DNA from: Shimia sp040225985
GTDB lineage: Bacteria; Pseudomonadota; Alphaproteobacteria; Rhodobacterales; Rhodobacteraceae
NCBI RefSeq assembly: GCF_040225985.1
Contig: NZ_JBBPEU010000008.1
Span: forward strand, 124,001 to 188,000
Length of the DNA: 64,000 nucleotides
Direction: 5' to 3'
Shown here in pieces: positions 35,844 to 44,409 of this stretch. Every line of letters begins with the position of its first letter. The first letter of the stretch is position 1. The position numbers were made by a program, and so were the translations under genes. The notes below the pieces were generated by a model. That model made no database searches, was not told the DNA's origin, and was given only the letters and a program-made list of their open reading frames with translations.

Positions 35844-36448
35844 TGCAGGCGCGCCTTTCTGGATCTGGGGGACCGGTACACATCGGCCATCTGCTGGATG
35901 CGCGGATCGCCCACGCCGTCCTCGACCTGTCCAATGTCTTTCTTGTCGCGGCGACGCTTCTTGAATTCCTCTTCCACGTGGTGGGCGTCTACAAAATCCT
36001 GCACCCAGAGTTTCAGCCCCTCGGGCATGGACACCTTTTCCACGATCTCTTCGCCGCTGTCGGCGTAGTCCTGCGCCTCGTAGGGCGATGCGGTGGCCAG
36101 CACGATCTCGAAAGGTTCGTCTCCATCAGTTTCGCGCATCACAACATAAACGCAGGGCACCTGCGCATTCAGCCCGTGCAGGTAGGCGTCGGTCTCGGCC
36201 CCGTGCAGTTCAATCTGTACCGTCGCGGCATGGAACTCGGCCTGATCGCCGTCTTCGCGCAGCAATTTCCAATCGGCATCGGGGGCGCCGGGCAAGACGC
36301 CCACGGCCTTCCACGACCACTTGGCCCACCGGGTCACCCCCGGTGTGCGGCGCAGGACGATGCCGATCGGCAGCGTCTGGTATTTTTGCGGATTGTGGAC
36401 CAAACCTCCGCGATCCTTCCCCAAGCGTGTGTGTTCAATATCCAGCAT
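35840..36448 (-). CDS. DUF3305 domain protein
   Basis: 202 residues from the ATG at 36448; the frame is open to 36634 and an ATG at 36517 is an alternative. None of the candidates has a clear ribosome-binding site, so the start is uncertain. The conserved core is LPIGIVLRRTPGVTRWAKWSWKAVGVLPGA, and PFEIVLATASPYEAQDYADSGEEIVEKV follows. It heads the fdh operon, is coupled to DUF3306 by ATGA, and is divergent from the iron-sulfur protein gene. Function unknown; the pair always seems to travel with FDH. Confidence 0.82.
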   Translation of the reverse strand: MLDIEHTRLGKDRGGLVHNPQKYQTLPIGIVLRRTPGVTRWAKWSWKAVGVLPGAPDADWKLLREDGDQAEFHAATVQIELHGAETDAYLHGLNAQVPCVYVVMRETDGDEPFEIVLATASPYEAQDYADSGEEIVEKVSMPEGLKLWVQDFVDAHHVEEEFKKRRRDKKDIGQVEDGVGDPRIQQMADVYRSPRSRKARLQ

Positions 36449-36727
36449 TGACGTCACGGCAGCGCCACGCAAAGGACGTTTTTTCACTTTGCCTAAATAA
36501 AAGGATGGTCCGGACATTTTGGGCAGGTCGGTATGCCGTGGTATGGCGGCGTGGTCGAATTGTCTAACTTGATAAAAAAACTTGGAAAAGAGGTCTTGCA
36601 GGCATTTGCGGATCATGGCGCACGATTCGCACATGATTCGCCGGGCGGCCGCCTCAGAAAACCGGTTGTCGATGGGTGGGAATCATGCCTAGTTGATGTA
36701 CGTTTTGACCGGGGAGAGAGGCATAAA

Positions 36728-38704
36728 ATGGCGCAGGGATCGGCATCAGGAAATCCATCCAAAACATTGATATTGTGTGATTGTCTCGGATCGATGCCCA
36801 TCGACGATGCGGCCTTGTCCGAGGCCGCTGGCCAGCCATGCTCAAAGCTGCACACCAACCTCTGTCAGGCCCAATCCGAGGACGCCGCCCGCGCGATTGC
36901 CGCCGGGGATGCAATTATTTGCTGCACCCAGGAACAGCACTTCTTCGAGGAGCTTGCAACCGATCTCGATGCCCCCGCACCGGCGGTCCTTGACCTGCGC
37001 GACAGGGCGGGTTGGAGCGCGGACACCGCGTCGAAACTACCCAAAATGGCCGCTTTGACCGCCGAGGCCCTTTTGCCATCCCCCCAGACCAAGACCACGG
37101 ACGTCCTGTCCGAGGGCTTGTGCCTGATTATCGGGACCGGGGACCTGGCCCTCTCTGCGGGCCGGCAATTGGCCCCGCATCTGAGCGTGACCGTCCTGTT
37201 GACCGACGATGCGGACCTGCCTGACACACGTGATTTCGATGTCGTCCGCGGACAGTTGCGCAAGGCGCAGGGCGCGTTTGGTCAGTTCGAGGTCACGATT
37301 GATGCGCTGCAACAAGTGATCCCCGGCGGTCGCGGCGCGCCGGGCCTGACCGAGCCGCGCAATGGCGGTCGTTCGCAATGCGATATCATTTTGGACCTGA
37401 CGGGCGGCACTCCGCTGTTTCCGGCGCACGAGAAACGCGAAGGCTACCTGCGCCCCGACCCCAAAAGTCCGGGGGCCGTGGCCGAGGCGATCCTTGAAGC
37501 CTCGCACATGGTCGGCACCTTTGAAAAGCCGCTGTATGTCAAGCTCGAGCCGCTGTTCTGCGCCCATTCCCGTGCCAACCAGATCGGGTGCAGCAATTGT
37601 CTTGATATCTGCCCCACCGGTGCGATTTCACCCGACGGCGATCATGTGGCGATTGACCCCATGATCTGCGCGGGTTGCGGGGCCTGTTCTGCGCTATGCC
37701 CGTCCGGCGCAATCACCTATGATGCGCCCGCCACCGATCACACGATCCGCAGGGTACAGACCCTTGCCACCGCCTACCGCGAGGCGGGCGGTGCATCCCC
37801 CCGCCTTCTGGTCGTCAACGCTCACGGGGCCGAGATGGTCAGGTTGGCCGCGCGCTATGGTGACGGCCTGCCGGCGGACGTGATCCCGCTTGAGGTGGAC
37901 GCGCTGAACGCCTTTGGTCACGCCGAGGCGCTTGCTGCGCTGGCGGCTGGGTTTGCCGATGTGTGGATCGTGCCCGCCCCCCAGACCGACCGCCCGCCGT
38001 TGGAGAGCGAAATCGCGCTGGCCAATGCGCTTGGCGGGGGAAAGGTCACGCTGCTGGACGAACAGGATCCCGATGCAATGGTCGCGCGCCTTTACGACGC
38101 GTCGCCTGACACCCCTGTCGCAGAACCCGTTCGCCCGATGGGCACGCGGCGCCAGATCGCCCGTCAGACCGCGCGCAGCCTCAACCCCGACGCCGAGGTG
38201 ATCGCCCTGCCAGAGACCGCGCCGTACGGGGCCGTGCTCGTGAACACGGATTCCTGCACCTTGTGCCTGAGCTGTGTCTCGCTCTGCCCCTCGGGCGCGT
38301 TGGGCGACAACCCGGACCAGCCGCAATTGCGTTTTCAGGAAGATGCCTGCCTGCAATGCGGTCTCTGTGCCAATGTCTGCCCCGAGGATGCGATCACTTA
38401 CGAACCCCGCATGAACCTTGCCGCCACCGCTCTGGAACAGGTGGTGCTGCACGAGGAAGAACCTTTTGCCTGCGTCGAATGCGGGGCGTTGTTCGGGGTG
38501 AAATCCACCATCGAACGCATCATGGACAAGCTGGCCGGAAACCATTCTATGTATTCCAACCCCGAAGCCGCGCGCATGATCCAGATGTGTGACAATTGCC
38601 GCGTGAATGCCCAGTACCATTCCACCAACAATCCGTTCTCGGGCGGGGAGCGTCCCAAGGTGCGCACGACCGAGGACTACCTGAGCAAGCGCCGCGATCA
38701 CTGA
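36728..38704 (+). CDS. Large 4Fe-4S ferredoxin-type protein of the FDH locus
   Basis: 658 residues from the ATG at 36728, preceded by AGAGAGG; the frame is open from 36533. The N-terminal 250 residues include a possible dinucleotide-type strand (LCLIIGTGDLALSAGRQL, about 133-150). A first pair of [4Fe-4S] motifs lies at about 288-325 (CSNCLDICP, CAGCGACSALCP) and a second pair at about 510-550 (CTLCLSCVSLCP, CLQCGLCANVCP). Further Cys pairs follow (CVECG, CDNCR). Between them is an HdrA/MvhD-like stretch. Cytoplasmic; probably an electron carrier or cofactor-assembly protein for formate dehydrogenase. Confidence 0.88.
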   Translation: MAQGSASGNPSKTLILCDCLGSMPIDDAALSEAAGQPCSKLHTNLCQAQSEDAARAIAAGDAIICCTQEQHFFEELATDLDAPAPAVLDLRDRAGWSADTASKLPKMAALTAEALLPSPQTKTTDVLSEGLCLIIGTGDLALSAGRQLAPHLSVTVLLTDDADLPDTRDFDVVRGQLRKAQGAFGQFEVTIDALQQVIPGGRGAPGLTEPRNGGRSQCDIILDLTGGTPLFPAHEKREGYLRPDPKSPGAVAEAILEASHMVGTFEKPLYVKLEPLFCAHSRANQIGCSNCLDICPTGAISPDGDHVAIDPMICAGCGACSALCPSGAITYDAPATDHTIRRVQTLATAYREAGGASPRLLVVNAHGAEMVRLAARYGDGLPADVIPLEVDALNAFGHAEALAALAAGFADVWIVPAPQTDRPPLESEIALANALGGGKVTLLDEQDPDAMVARLYDASPDTPVAEPVRPMGTRRQIARQTARSLNPDAEVIALPETAPYGAVLVNTDSCTLCLSCVSLCPSGALGDNPDQPQLRFQEDACLQCGLCANVCPEDAITYEPRMNLAATALEQVVLHEEEPFACVECGALFGVKSTIERIMDKLAGNHSMYSNPEAARMIQMCDNCRVNAQYHSTNNPFSGGERPKVRTTEDYLSKRRDH

Positions 38705-39444
38705 TGCTGCAATGGCGCCCCCAGATCGGCCGCCTCGAGAGAGGCGACATAGGCAAGGATCGCTTCGAGATCGTCCAGCGTCATTTCGACGGGCACGATC
38801 GGCGGGGGGCGGTCCTCGGGGAAGGGCGGCGTGACATCCGCAACCTGTGTAAAGGCGCCATGGGGTGCCAGGACATAAAAGGTCTCAAACCGCTCATCCC
38901 AGTTGGGCAGGCTGCGCAGGACAAAGAAGGACGGGGTCGAGCCGATGTCGTTCATGCGGTTGGCGGGGTCGACGACGTGACAACGCCCGCACATCACGAT
39001 CGAGGCCTTGTGCCCAAGCACGGCGTCGCCGTCATAGGTCAGGGCAACTGGTGCGGCCTCTTCCGCGGTGGCAAGAGTATAAAGCGCGGTGCCCGCGGGG
39101 GCAAAGCCGGTGATCGTGCGCAGCCCGATGTCGGATTGCAGCCAGTCAGCAAAGCGTTGGGTGCCCGGATGGTCGGGGCTGACGATCTGCATGTGCCACG
39201 TCGCATCCTGCCCGGCAAACAAAGGGGTGCCAGTCTCGCCGAACCGCATGTCCGCCGCAGCGCCGTCGGCAACGATTTCGACCCGGACCTGCGTTTTCAA
39301 CGAAAAGCGCGGCACCATGTATTTGATCAGCCCGCTTTCGACCAACGGGGCCGGTGCCTCAAGCCGCACGAGCCTGTCATTGGCAAGGGCGGGAAACCCT
39401 ATACCTATCAGACAAAGACCAACAATCAGCTTACGCAGGTGCAT
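38698..39444 (-). CDS. Cytochrome c with binding-protein-like N-terminal domain
   Basis: 248 residues from the ATG at 39444. A signal peptide ends near ANDR. The next 120 residues (LVESGLIKYMVPRFSLKTQVRVEIVAD, then HPGTQRFADWLQSDIGLRTITGF) read like the first and last elements of a TupA/ModA-type binding protein with the middle missing. A heme motif CGRCH lies near 152, followed by a cytochrome-c-like C-terminal helix (MTLDDLEAILAYVASLEAA). Periplasmic electron carrier, possibly for formate dehydrogenase. It converges with the Fe-S protein gene with a 7-nt overlap. Confidence 0.8.
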   Translation of the reverse strand: MHLRKLIVGLCLIGIGFPALANDRLVRLEAPAPLVESGLIKYMVPRFSLKTQVRVEIVADGAAADMRFGETGTPLFAGQDATWHMQIVSPDHPGTQRFADWLQSDIGLRTITGFAPAGTALYTLATAEEAAPVALTYDGDAVLGHKASIVMCGRCHVVDPANRMNDIGSTPSFFVLRSLPNWDERFETFYVLAPHGAFTQVADVTPPFPEDRPPPIVPVEMTLDDLEAILAYVASLEAADLGAPLQHQ

Positions 39445-39499
39445 GGGGAATGGTAGAAACCCAAACACCGCGCCGTCAAGCGCAAGGAAAGGAAAACCG

Positions 39500-39691
39500 A
39501 TGAGTGACGATTTTAACATGTCGATGCGCAAGTTCCTGAAACAGGTCGGCGTGACCTCGCAACAGGCCATTGAAGAGGCCATGCGCGAGGCAGACACAGC
39601 GGGGAAAACCTTTACCGCAAAGGCGGTTATCACCATCGAGGGTTTGGACATGGAACATGTCGTGACCGGCGACATCAAAGGGCAGGAGTAA
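39500..39691 (+). CDS. DUF6494 family small protein
   Basis: 63 residues, AAGGAAAGG just before the ATG at 39500. Sequence MSDDFNMSMRKFLKQVGVTSQQAIEEAMREA, then a short strand region with VITIEGLDMEHVVTGDI. Soluble and compact. It heads a tight operon with Mrp/ApbC (4 bp gap), a ligase-like protein and a DUF6505 protein between the formate dehydrogenase and tungstate genes. Function unknown. Confidence 0.82.
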   Translation: MSDDFNMSMRKFLKQVGVTSQQAIEEAMREADTAGKTFTAKAVITIEGLDMEHVVTGDIKGQE

Positions 39692-39695
39692 TTTC

Positions 39696-40766
39696 GTGGC
39701 ACTTACCAGAGAGGCCGTGCTCGCCGTTCTGAAAGACATCGCTGACCCACTGGGGCAGGGCGATATCGTATCCGCAGGCGTCATGCGGGCGCTGAATGTC
39801 GAAGGCAACACCGTGCGCTTCGTGTTGGAAATCGACCCGGCCAAGGCCGAGATGTACGAACCCGTCCGGGCCGAGGCCGAGGCGCGCGTCAAGGCGCTTG
39901 AAGGCGTGGCGACGGCTTCGGTGGTTCTGACCGGCCACAGCGCCAAGGCGCCGCCGGATCTCAAGCCGCGCAGCCAACAACAGGCCCAGTCGCAGGGGCC
40001 GCAACCGGTGCCCGGTGTGGCGCGGATCATTGCCATTGCCTCGGGCAAGGGCGGGGTCGGCAAATCCACGGTGTCGGCCAATATCGCTTGCGCGCTGGCC
40101 GCCGAGGGCAAACGTGTCGGCCTGCTGGACGCGGATGTCTACGGACCGTCGCAGCCCCGGATGCTGGGCGTGTCGGGCCGTCCGGCCAGCCCTGATGGCA
40201 AGATCATCCTGCCGATGCGCAACCATGGTGTCACGATGATGTCGATTGGCCTGATGACCAACGAAGATCAGGCGGTGGTCTGGCGTGGCCCGATGCTCAT
40301 GGGGGCGCTGCAGCAGATGATGACACAGGTGCAATGGGGCGCTTTGGACGTGCTGATCGTTGACCTGCCGCCGGGCACGGGGGATGTGCAACTGACGCTC
40401 AGCCAGAAATTCGCGCTGGATGGCGCGATCGTGGTCTCGACCCCACAGGACGTGGCGCTTCTGGATGCACGCAAGGGGATCGACATGTTCCGGCAGTTGA
40501 ACATCCCGATCCTTGGCATGATCGAGAACATGTCGACCCATATTTGTTCGCAATGCGGGCACGAGGAGCACGTGTTCGGTCATGGCGGTGTTGCGGCCGA
40601 GGCGGCCAAGCTGGATGTGCCTTTGCTGGCGGAAATTCCGCTGCACCTGGACATCCGTCTGGCGGCTGATGGCGGCGCGCCGATCGTGGCGTCAAAGCCC
40701 GACAGCGCGCAGGCGCGGGCTTTCCGTGACGTGGCCCGTGCCCTGATTGCCAAGGGGATGGTATGA
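39696..40766 (+). CDS. apbC: Mrp/NBP35-type Fe-S carrier P-loop ATPase (ApbC)
   Basis: 356 residues from a GTG at 39696, with AGGAG 7 nt upstream. The N-terminal DUF59 domain (about 1-80) is followed by the deviant Walker A SGKGGVGKSTVSANIA (about 115-130), ADVYGPSQPRMLG, and LIVDLPPGTGDVQLTL. The CxxC of Mrp proteins (ICSQCG) is present near 285, for a bridging [4Fe-4S] cluster. It loads Fe-S clusters onto client proteins; here the many Fe-S proteins of the FDH locus are obvious candidates. Confidence 0.93.
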   Translation: MALTREAVLAVLKDIADPLGQGDIVSAGVMRALNVEGNTVRFVLEIDPAKAEMYEPVRAEAEARVKALEGVATASVVLTGHSAKAPPDLKPRSQQQAQSQGPQPVPGVARIIAIASGKGGVGKSTVSANIACALAAEGKRVGLLDADVYGPSQPRMLGVSGRPASPDGKIILPMRNHGVTMMSIGLMTNEDQAVVWRGPMLMGALQQMMTQVQWGALDVLIVDLPPGTGDVQLTLSQKFALDGAIVVSTPQDVALLDARKGIDMFRQLNIPILGMIENMSTHICSQCGHEEHVFGHGGVAAEAAKLDVPLLAEIPLHLDIRLAADGGAPIVASKPDSAQARAFRDVARALIAKGMV

Positions 40767-41464
40767 GCGACGTCACCTTTCCTCCCCTGATGTCGGGCCT
40801 TGCGGTCGCGGGCGGGGAAGACCCGTTCGAGACCGCCCAGATGCGCGCGGCACTTGGCTGTGATGCGGGGCTTGTGGTCTATGACCTCGGGTCCGACCTG
40901 CTGCGCGCAGCGCTGGTATTCGCACCCGAAGTGCCGCTCAAGCGGGCGCTGACCATGCTGCCCCTGTGCGGTGTCGGGTTCCAGAACGCGCTGGGCGCGC
41001 TTGGTCCCCCCGAAGTGGCGGTGCATCTGGAATGGGGTGGCGGCATCCGCATCAACGGGGCCAAATGTGGGCGGCTGCGCGTTGCCTCGGCGACGCCCGA
41101 CCCCGAGGCGGTGCCGGACTGGCTGGTCGTGGGGCTGGATTTGCCCTTGTGGCCCGCGTCCGAGGAGACCGGACAGACCCCGGACCAGACCGCGCTTTAC
41201 GCCGAAGGCTGCGCCGATGTTGCGGCGGACGCGCTCCTTGAAAGTTGGGCGCGGCACACGCTAAACTGGATTACGCGTTGGGAAGAGGAGGGCAACCGCC
41301 CGCTGCACGCCGAATGGCGCGGCCTTGCGCAGGACATGGGCGAAGACACCATGCAGAACGGCCTTGCCGGATCATTCCTTGGCGTGGACGAGGATTTCGG
41401 CATGTTGCTGCGCGATGACGCGACCACCCATGTGATCCCCCTGACAACACTGTTGGAGACCTGA
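40763..41464 (+). CDS. Biotin/lipoate-protein-ligase-like protein (DUF4444)
   Basis: 233 residues, coupled to apbC by ATGA. The central part (FAPEVPLKRALTMLPLCGVGFQNALGALGPPEVAVHLEWGGGIRINGAKCGRL) follows the biotin/lipoate ligase core, including the Lys in NGAKCG. The Gly/Arg-rich nucleotide loop (GRGRxGR in BirA) is not visible, so ligase activity is doubtful. The C-terminal region (LHAEWRGLAQDMGE...FLGVDEDFGMLLRDD) matches DUF4444. Role in the FDH locus unknown. Confidence 0.82.
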   Translation: MSDVTFPPLMSGLAVAGGEDPFETAQMRAALGCDAGLVVYDLGSDLLRAALVFAPEVPLKRALTMLPLCGVGFQNALGALGPPEVAVHLEWGGGIRINGAKCGRLRVASATPDPEAVPDWLVVGLDLPLWPASEETGQTPDQTALYAEGCADVAADALLESWARHTLNWITRWEEEGNRPLHAEWRGLAQDMGEDTMQNGLAGSFLGVDEDFGMLLRDDATTHVIPLTTLLET

Positions 41465-41467
41465 GAG

Positions 41468-41944
41468 ATGAAACTTGCCCGCGCGATCCATTTTGACGAA
41501 AGCGACCAACACGTGTTCCATTCTCCGGCCCGCACGGGCGAATGGTGCATCTCCGGCGGGTTCGAGTTTTCCAACTGGACCGAGGCTGATCTCTCGGGCA
41601 AGGCAAGACAGGCCTTTGCCAACGGCTGGTTCGGTCTTGAAACCGGGGGGCGTGTCACCTTTGTTGCGGTCACGCAGATCGAGCCGGACGAGATGGATGC
41701 GCTGACCGACCTGCTGGCCCGACATTTCGTGTCCTTCTATGGCGCGCCTTCGGTCGAAGCGGCCCGTCCGGTCGCGTCCGAGGAACTGTCTCACATGGTT
41801 GAGCTGTGCGAGGATCACGAGGCCAACACGCTTTTGACCGTGGCGCGGGAACTGACCGATGCCGGGGTGCGCGAGGCCTTCCGCGTGATCGAACCGCAAG
41901 AGGCAGAGCTCGAAGCTTTTGCCGTGCATGGCGACATCGACTGA
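41468..41944 (+). CDS. DUF6505 family protein
   Basis: 158 residues, 3 bp after the ligase-like gene. It starts MKLARAIHFDESDQHVFHSPARTGEWCISGGFEF and continues with a helix-rich half (EMDALTDLLARHFVSFYGAPS). Soluble, no cofactor motif. It is the last gene of the accessory operon, ended by a terminator shared with convergent tupA. I recognise the family only by name; no function is known to me. Confidence 0.78.
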   Translation: MKLARAIHFDESDQHVFHSPARTGEWCISGGFEFSNWTEADLSGKARQAFANGWFGLETGGRVTFVAVTQIEPDEMDALTDLLARHFVSFYGAPSVEAARPVASEELSHMVELCEDHEANTLLTVARELTDAGVREAFRVIEPQEAELEAFAVHGDID

Positions 41945-41958
41945 CCGCCAAAGAAATA

Positions 41959-41987
41959 GCCCCGCACCCGAGGGATGCGGGGCCGTT
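41959..41987. terminator. Bidirectional terminator between the accessory operon and tupA
   Basis: GCCCCGCA / TGCGGGGC forms an 8-bp stem with a 9-nt loop, followed by a short T-run in both directions (CGTTTC on +, TATTTCTTT on -). It lies between two convergent stops. Confidence 0.8.
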
Positions 41988-42003
41988 TCAATAGGTGAAG
42001 TGT

Positions 42004-42807
42004 TCACTGTTTCGCGTTGAAGACAAACAGGGTTTCGCCGTTGATGGTATAACTATTGATCAGTTCTTTCGCCTTGTCCGACACCAGCCAGTTTTCCAGT
42101 TTCATCGCCAGATCGTTTTTCACGTGCCCGTGTTTTTCTGGGTTCACGGGGATAAACGCATACTGGTTGAACAGCACCGGATCGCCTGCATAGAGCAGCG
42201 CCAGATCTCCCTTGTTTCCAAAGTTCAGCCAGCTCGCACGGTCAGCCATGATATAGGCGTTCATGCCCGACGCGGTGTTCAGGGCCGATCCCATGCCCGC
42301 GCCGACCGCGCGGTACCAGTCGCCGAAACCTTCGGGATCCAGACCCGCTGCCGACCACAGGCTCAGCTCTTTCTTGTGGGTGCCGCTGTCATCGCCACGG
42401 CTTACGAAGGGGGCTTGCGCGGCCTCGATCTTTTGCAGGGCATCGGCGGCGGCGCTGGCGGTGGCAATCGCAGCGTTATCAGACTTGGGGCCGATAAAGA
42501 CAAAATCGTTATACATGATCTCTCGACGATGGGTGCCGTTGCCCGCGGCCAGGAATTTTTCTTCGGCCTTGCGCGAATGCACAAGGATCGCGTCCACATC
42601 GCCCGCTTCCCCAAGGCGCAGCGCCTGGCCCGTGCCCACGATCAGAAGCTGCACGTCCAGCCCGAGATCCTTTTTGATCTCGGGCAGAAGGATGTCGGAC
42701 AAACCGGAATTGTGAAACGAGGTCGTCACGGCCATTTTCATGTCATCGGCAAGGGCCGACGTGGCGACAAGGGCGGCAGTCATTGCGCCAATCAGTAAAT
42801 TTTTCAT
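42004..42807 (-). CDS. tupA: Tungstate ABC transporter substrate-binding protein TupA
   Basis: 267 residues with a signal peptide (MKNLLIGAMTAALVATSALA). The oxyanion-binding TTS motif is present (AVTTSFHNSGLSDILLPEIKKDL), followed by VGTGQALRLGEAGDVDAILVHSRKAEEKF, FVSRGDDSGTHKKE and NFGNKGDLALLY, all characteristic of TupA. It binds tungstate tightly in the periplasm. The gene is coupled to tupC by ATGA and is the last in the leftward tupBCA operon next to formate dehydrogenase. Confidence 0.94.
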   Translation of the reverse strand: MKNLLIGAMTAALVATSALADDMKMAVTTSFHNSGLSDILLPEIKKDLGLDVQLLIVGTGQALRLGEAGDVDAILVHSRKAEEKFLAAGNGTHRREIMYNDFVFIGPKSDNAAIATASAAADALQKIEAAQAPFVSRGDDSGTHKKELSLWSAAGLDPEGFGDWYRAVGAGMGSALNTASGMNAYIMADRASWLNFGNKGDLALLYAGDPVLFNQYAFIPVNPEKHGHVKNDLAMKLENWLVSDKAKELINSYTINGETLFVFNAKQ

Positions 42808-43514
42808 TCTACAATATCTCCTCTCAGAAAAGCTTGGGCCTGGGGTGTGCGGGGCGCCTCGAAGAACGGCGGCGCGGATGAGAATTCATGTACAAGACCG
42901 CCCAGCATGAAGATCACTTCGGTGGCAAGGCGGCGGGCCTGTCCCATGTTATGGGTCGACATGATAATGCGCGTGCCGCCGGAAACGGCGTTTTGCAAGA
43001 TCTCTTCGACTTCGCGCATGGCACGCCCGTCCAAAGCGGCGCAGGGTTCGTCCAGAAACAGCACCTCGGGGTTGCGGATCAGGGCCCGCGCAATAGCCAG
43101 TTTCTGGCGCTCGCCGCCCGAAAGCACCGTGGCCTGCCGGGTCAGAGCCTCGCCCAGGCCGATCCGCTGGCCCCATTCTTCGGCGCGGGCGCGCGCCTCG
43201 GGTTTGGCAACGCCGGACACGCGTAGTGGGAACATCAGGTTGTCGCGCACGGACCGGCGCATCATGATCGGGGTCTGAAAGACAAAGGCCTGTTTTTCGC
43301 GGGCTTCGGTGATGGGACAGGACCACGTAATGTCGCCCGCGTTCAGACGGGCAATGCCGTGCAACATCCGCAACAGCGAGGTTTTCCCCGACCCGTTCGG
43401 CCCGATTACGATGGTCACACCCTCGGTGGCCAGCGTCAGGTCGACGGGGCCGACAAGAACCTTACCCCTGCGACGCGACAGGGCGCCTGTTGCGGTCATC
43501 GGCATCAACGGCAT
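42804..43514 (-). CDS. tupC: Tungstate ABC transporter ATP-binding protein TupC
   Basis: 236 residues from the ATG at 43514, which shares one base with the tupB stop (TGATG); a GTG at 43517 would add one residue. The Walker A is GPNGSGKTSLLR, the signature LSGGERQKLAIARAL, and the Walker B VLFLDEPCAALD. It lacks the TOBE domain of ModC, as usual for TupC. It energises tungstate import. Confidence 0.93.
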   Translation of the reverse strand: MPLMPMTATGALSRRRGKVLVGPVDLTLATEGVTIVIGPNGSGKTSLLRMLHGIARLNAGDITWSCPITEAREKQAFVFQTPIMMRRSVRDNLMFPLRVSGVAKPEARARAEEWGQRIGLGEALTRQATVLSGGERQKLAIARALIRNPEVLFLDEPCAALDGRAMREVEEILQNAVSGGTRIIMSTHNMGQARRLATEVIFMLGGLVHEFSSAPPFFEAPRTPQAQAFLRGDIVE

Positions 43515-44218
43515 CACCAGCGCCCTTCCTGTTCCGTCTGGGTCAGCCAGTGGATCGTCATGTTGACAGCAATTGCCATCGCGATCAGTACGAACCCCAG
43601 CGCCAGCGCCAGCGCGAAATCGCCCTTGCCGGTCTCAAGTGCGATGGCGGTGGTCAGCACGCGGGTCACATGGTCAATATTACCACCCACGATCATGATC
43701 GCGCCCACCTCGCCGATGGCGCGGCCAAACCCGGCCAGCGATGCGGTCAGCAAGGCGCGCCGCCCGTCCCAGAGGATTGCGCGGATGCGCTGTGACTGGG
43801 TGGTATTCATGGAAATCAGCAGGTCGTGGTAATCCGACCACAGCTCGCGCAGCGACTGGTGCGCGATCGAAGCGATCAGCGGCACGATGATGATCACCTG
43901 CGCGATGATCATGGCTGTGGGTGTGAACAACAGGCCAAATACCCCGAACGGACCAGACCGAGACAACAGGATATAGACGATCAAGCCGACCACCACGGGC
44001 GGCAGCCCCATCAGCGCATTCAAAACGGCAATCGTGGTGCGGCGAAACCGGAACCGTCGAACCGCCAGAAGCGCGGCATAGGGCAGGGCGATCAGAGAGG
44101 CGACCAGCAGCGCGGTGAGCGTCACGCGCAGCGACCGCAGGGTGATCTCGACCAGATCGGGGTCCAGCGTCACCACCAGCCAGAAGGCCTGAGACAGACC
44201 ATTTAGCAAATCCGACAT
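43514..44218 (-). CDS. tupB: Tungstate ABC transporter permease TupB
   Basis: 234 residues from the ATG at 44218 (MSDLLNGLSQAFWLVV); an ATG 63 bp upstream is in frame, but the extension is charged and not family-like. It has about six hydrophobic segments, and the EAA-like loop is WDGRRALLTASLAGFGRAIGEVGAIMIVGG. MGLPPVVVGLIVYILLSRSGPFG is typical of TupB. First gene of the operon. Confidence 0.93.
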   Translation of the reverse strand: MSDLLNGLSQAFWLVVTLDPDLVEITLRSLRVTLTALLVASLIALPYAALLAVRRFRFRRTTIAVLNALMGLPPVVVGLIVYILLSRSGPFGVFGLLFTPTAMIIAQVIIIVPLIASIAHQSLRELWSDYHDLLISMNTTQSQRIRAILWDGRRALLTASLAGFGRAIGEVGAIMIVGGNIDHVTRVLTTAIALETGKGDFALALALGFVLIAMAIAVNMTIHWLTQTEQEGRW

Positions 44219-44304
44219 GGGGTGGCGGGCTCCGTTCCAGTAGTCTCGGGGTGCTTCTTGCGCCCCTCGCTTCCTGTTCAATCACAGGAAAGTGAGTCCT
44301 GAAA

Positions 44305-44317
44305 CCGATAATTTCGG
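44305..44317. promoter_or_regulatory. Inverted repeat upstream of tupB
   Basis: CCGA-TAATT-TCGG lies about 87 bp before the tupB start, in the 191-bp gap to the methyltransferase gene. It could be an operator for a metal-responsive regulator. The evidence is symmetry and position only. Confidence 0.3.
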
Positions 44318-44409
44318 CTGGTGTGCGTGTTTGGACATTTTGACCCTGAAAGCAGAGGCGTCCCGCAAGGGTTTGGTGATCCGTGGATATTTTGTCCCGA
44401 TGAGCCCGG

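Noticed and set aside
36560..36610. Possible sigma-54 promoter (TTGG...TTGCA) upstream of the Fe-S protein gene
   Set aside because: The distance between the GG and GC elements is 12 bp instead of 10, and the consensus match is poor. Nothing else firm is visible in the 279-bp gap 36449-36727.
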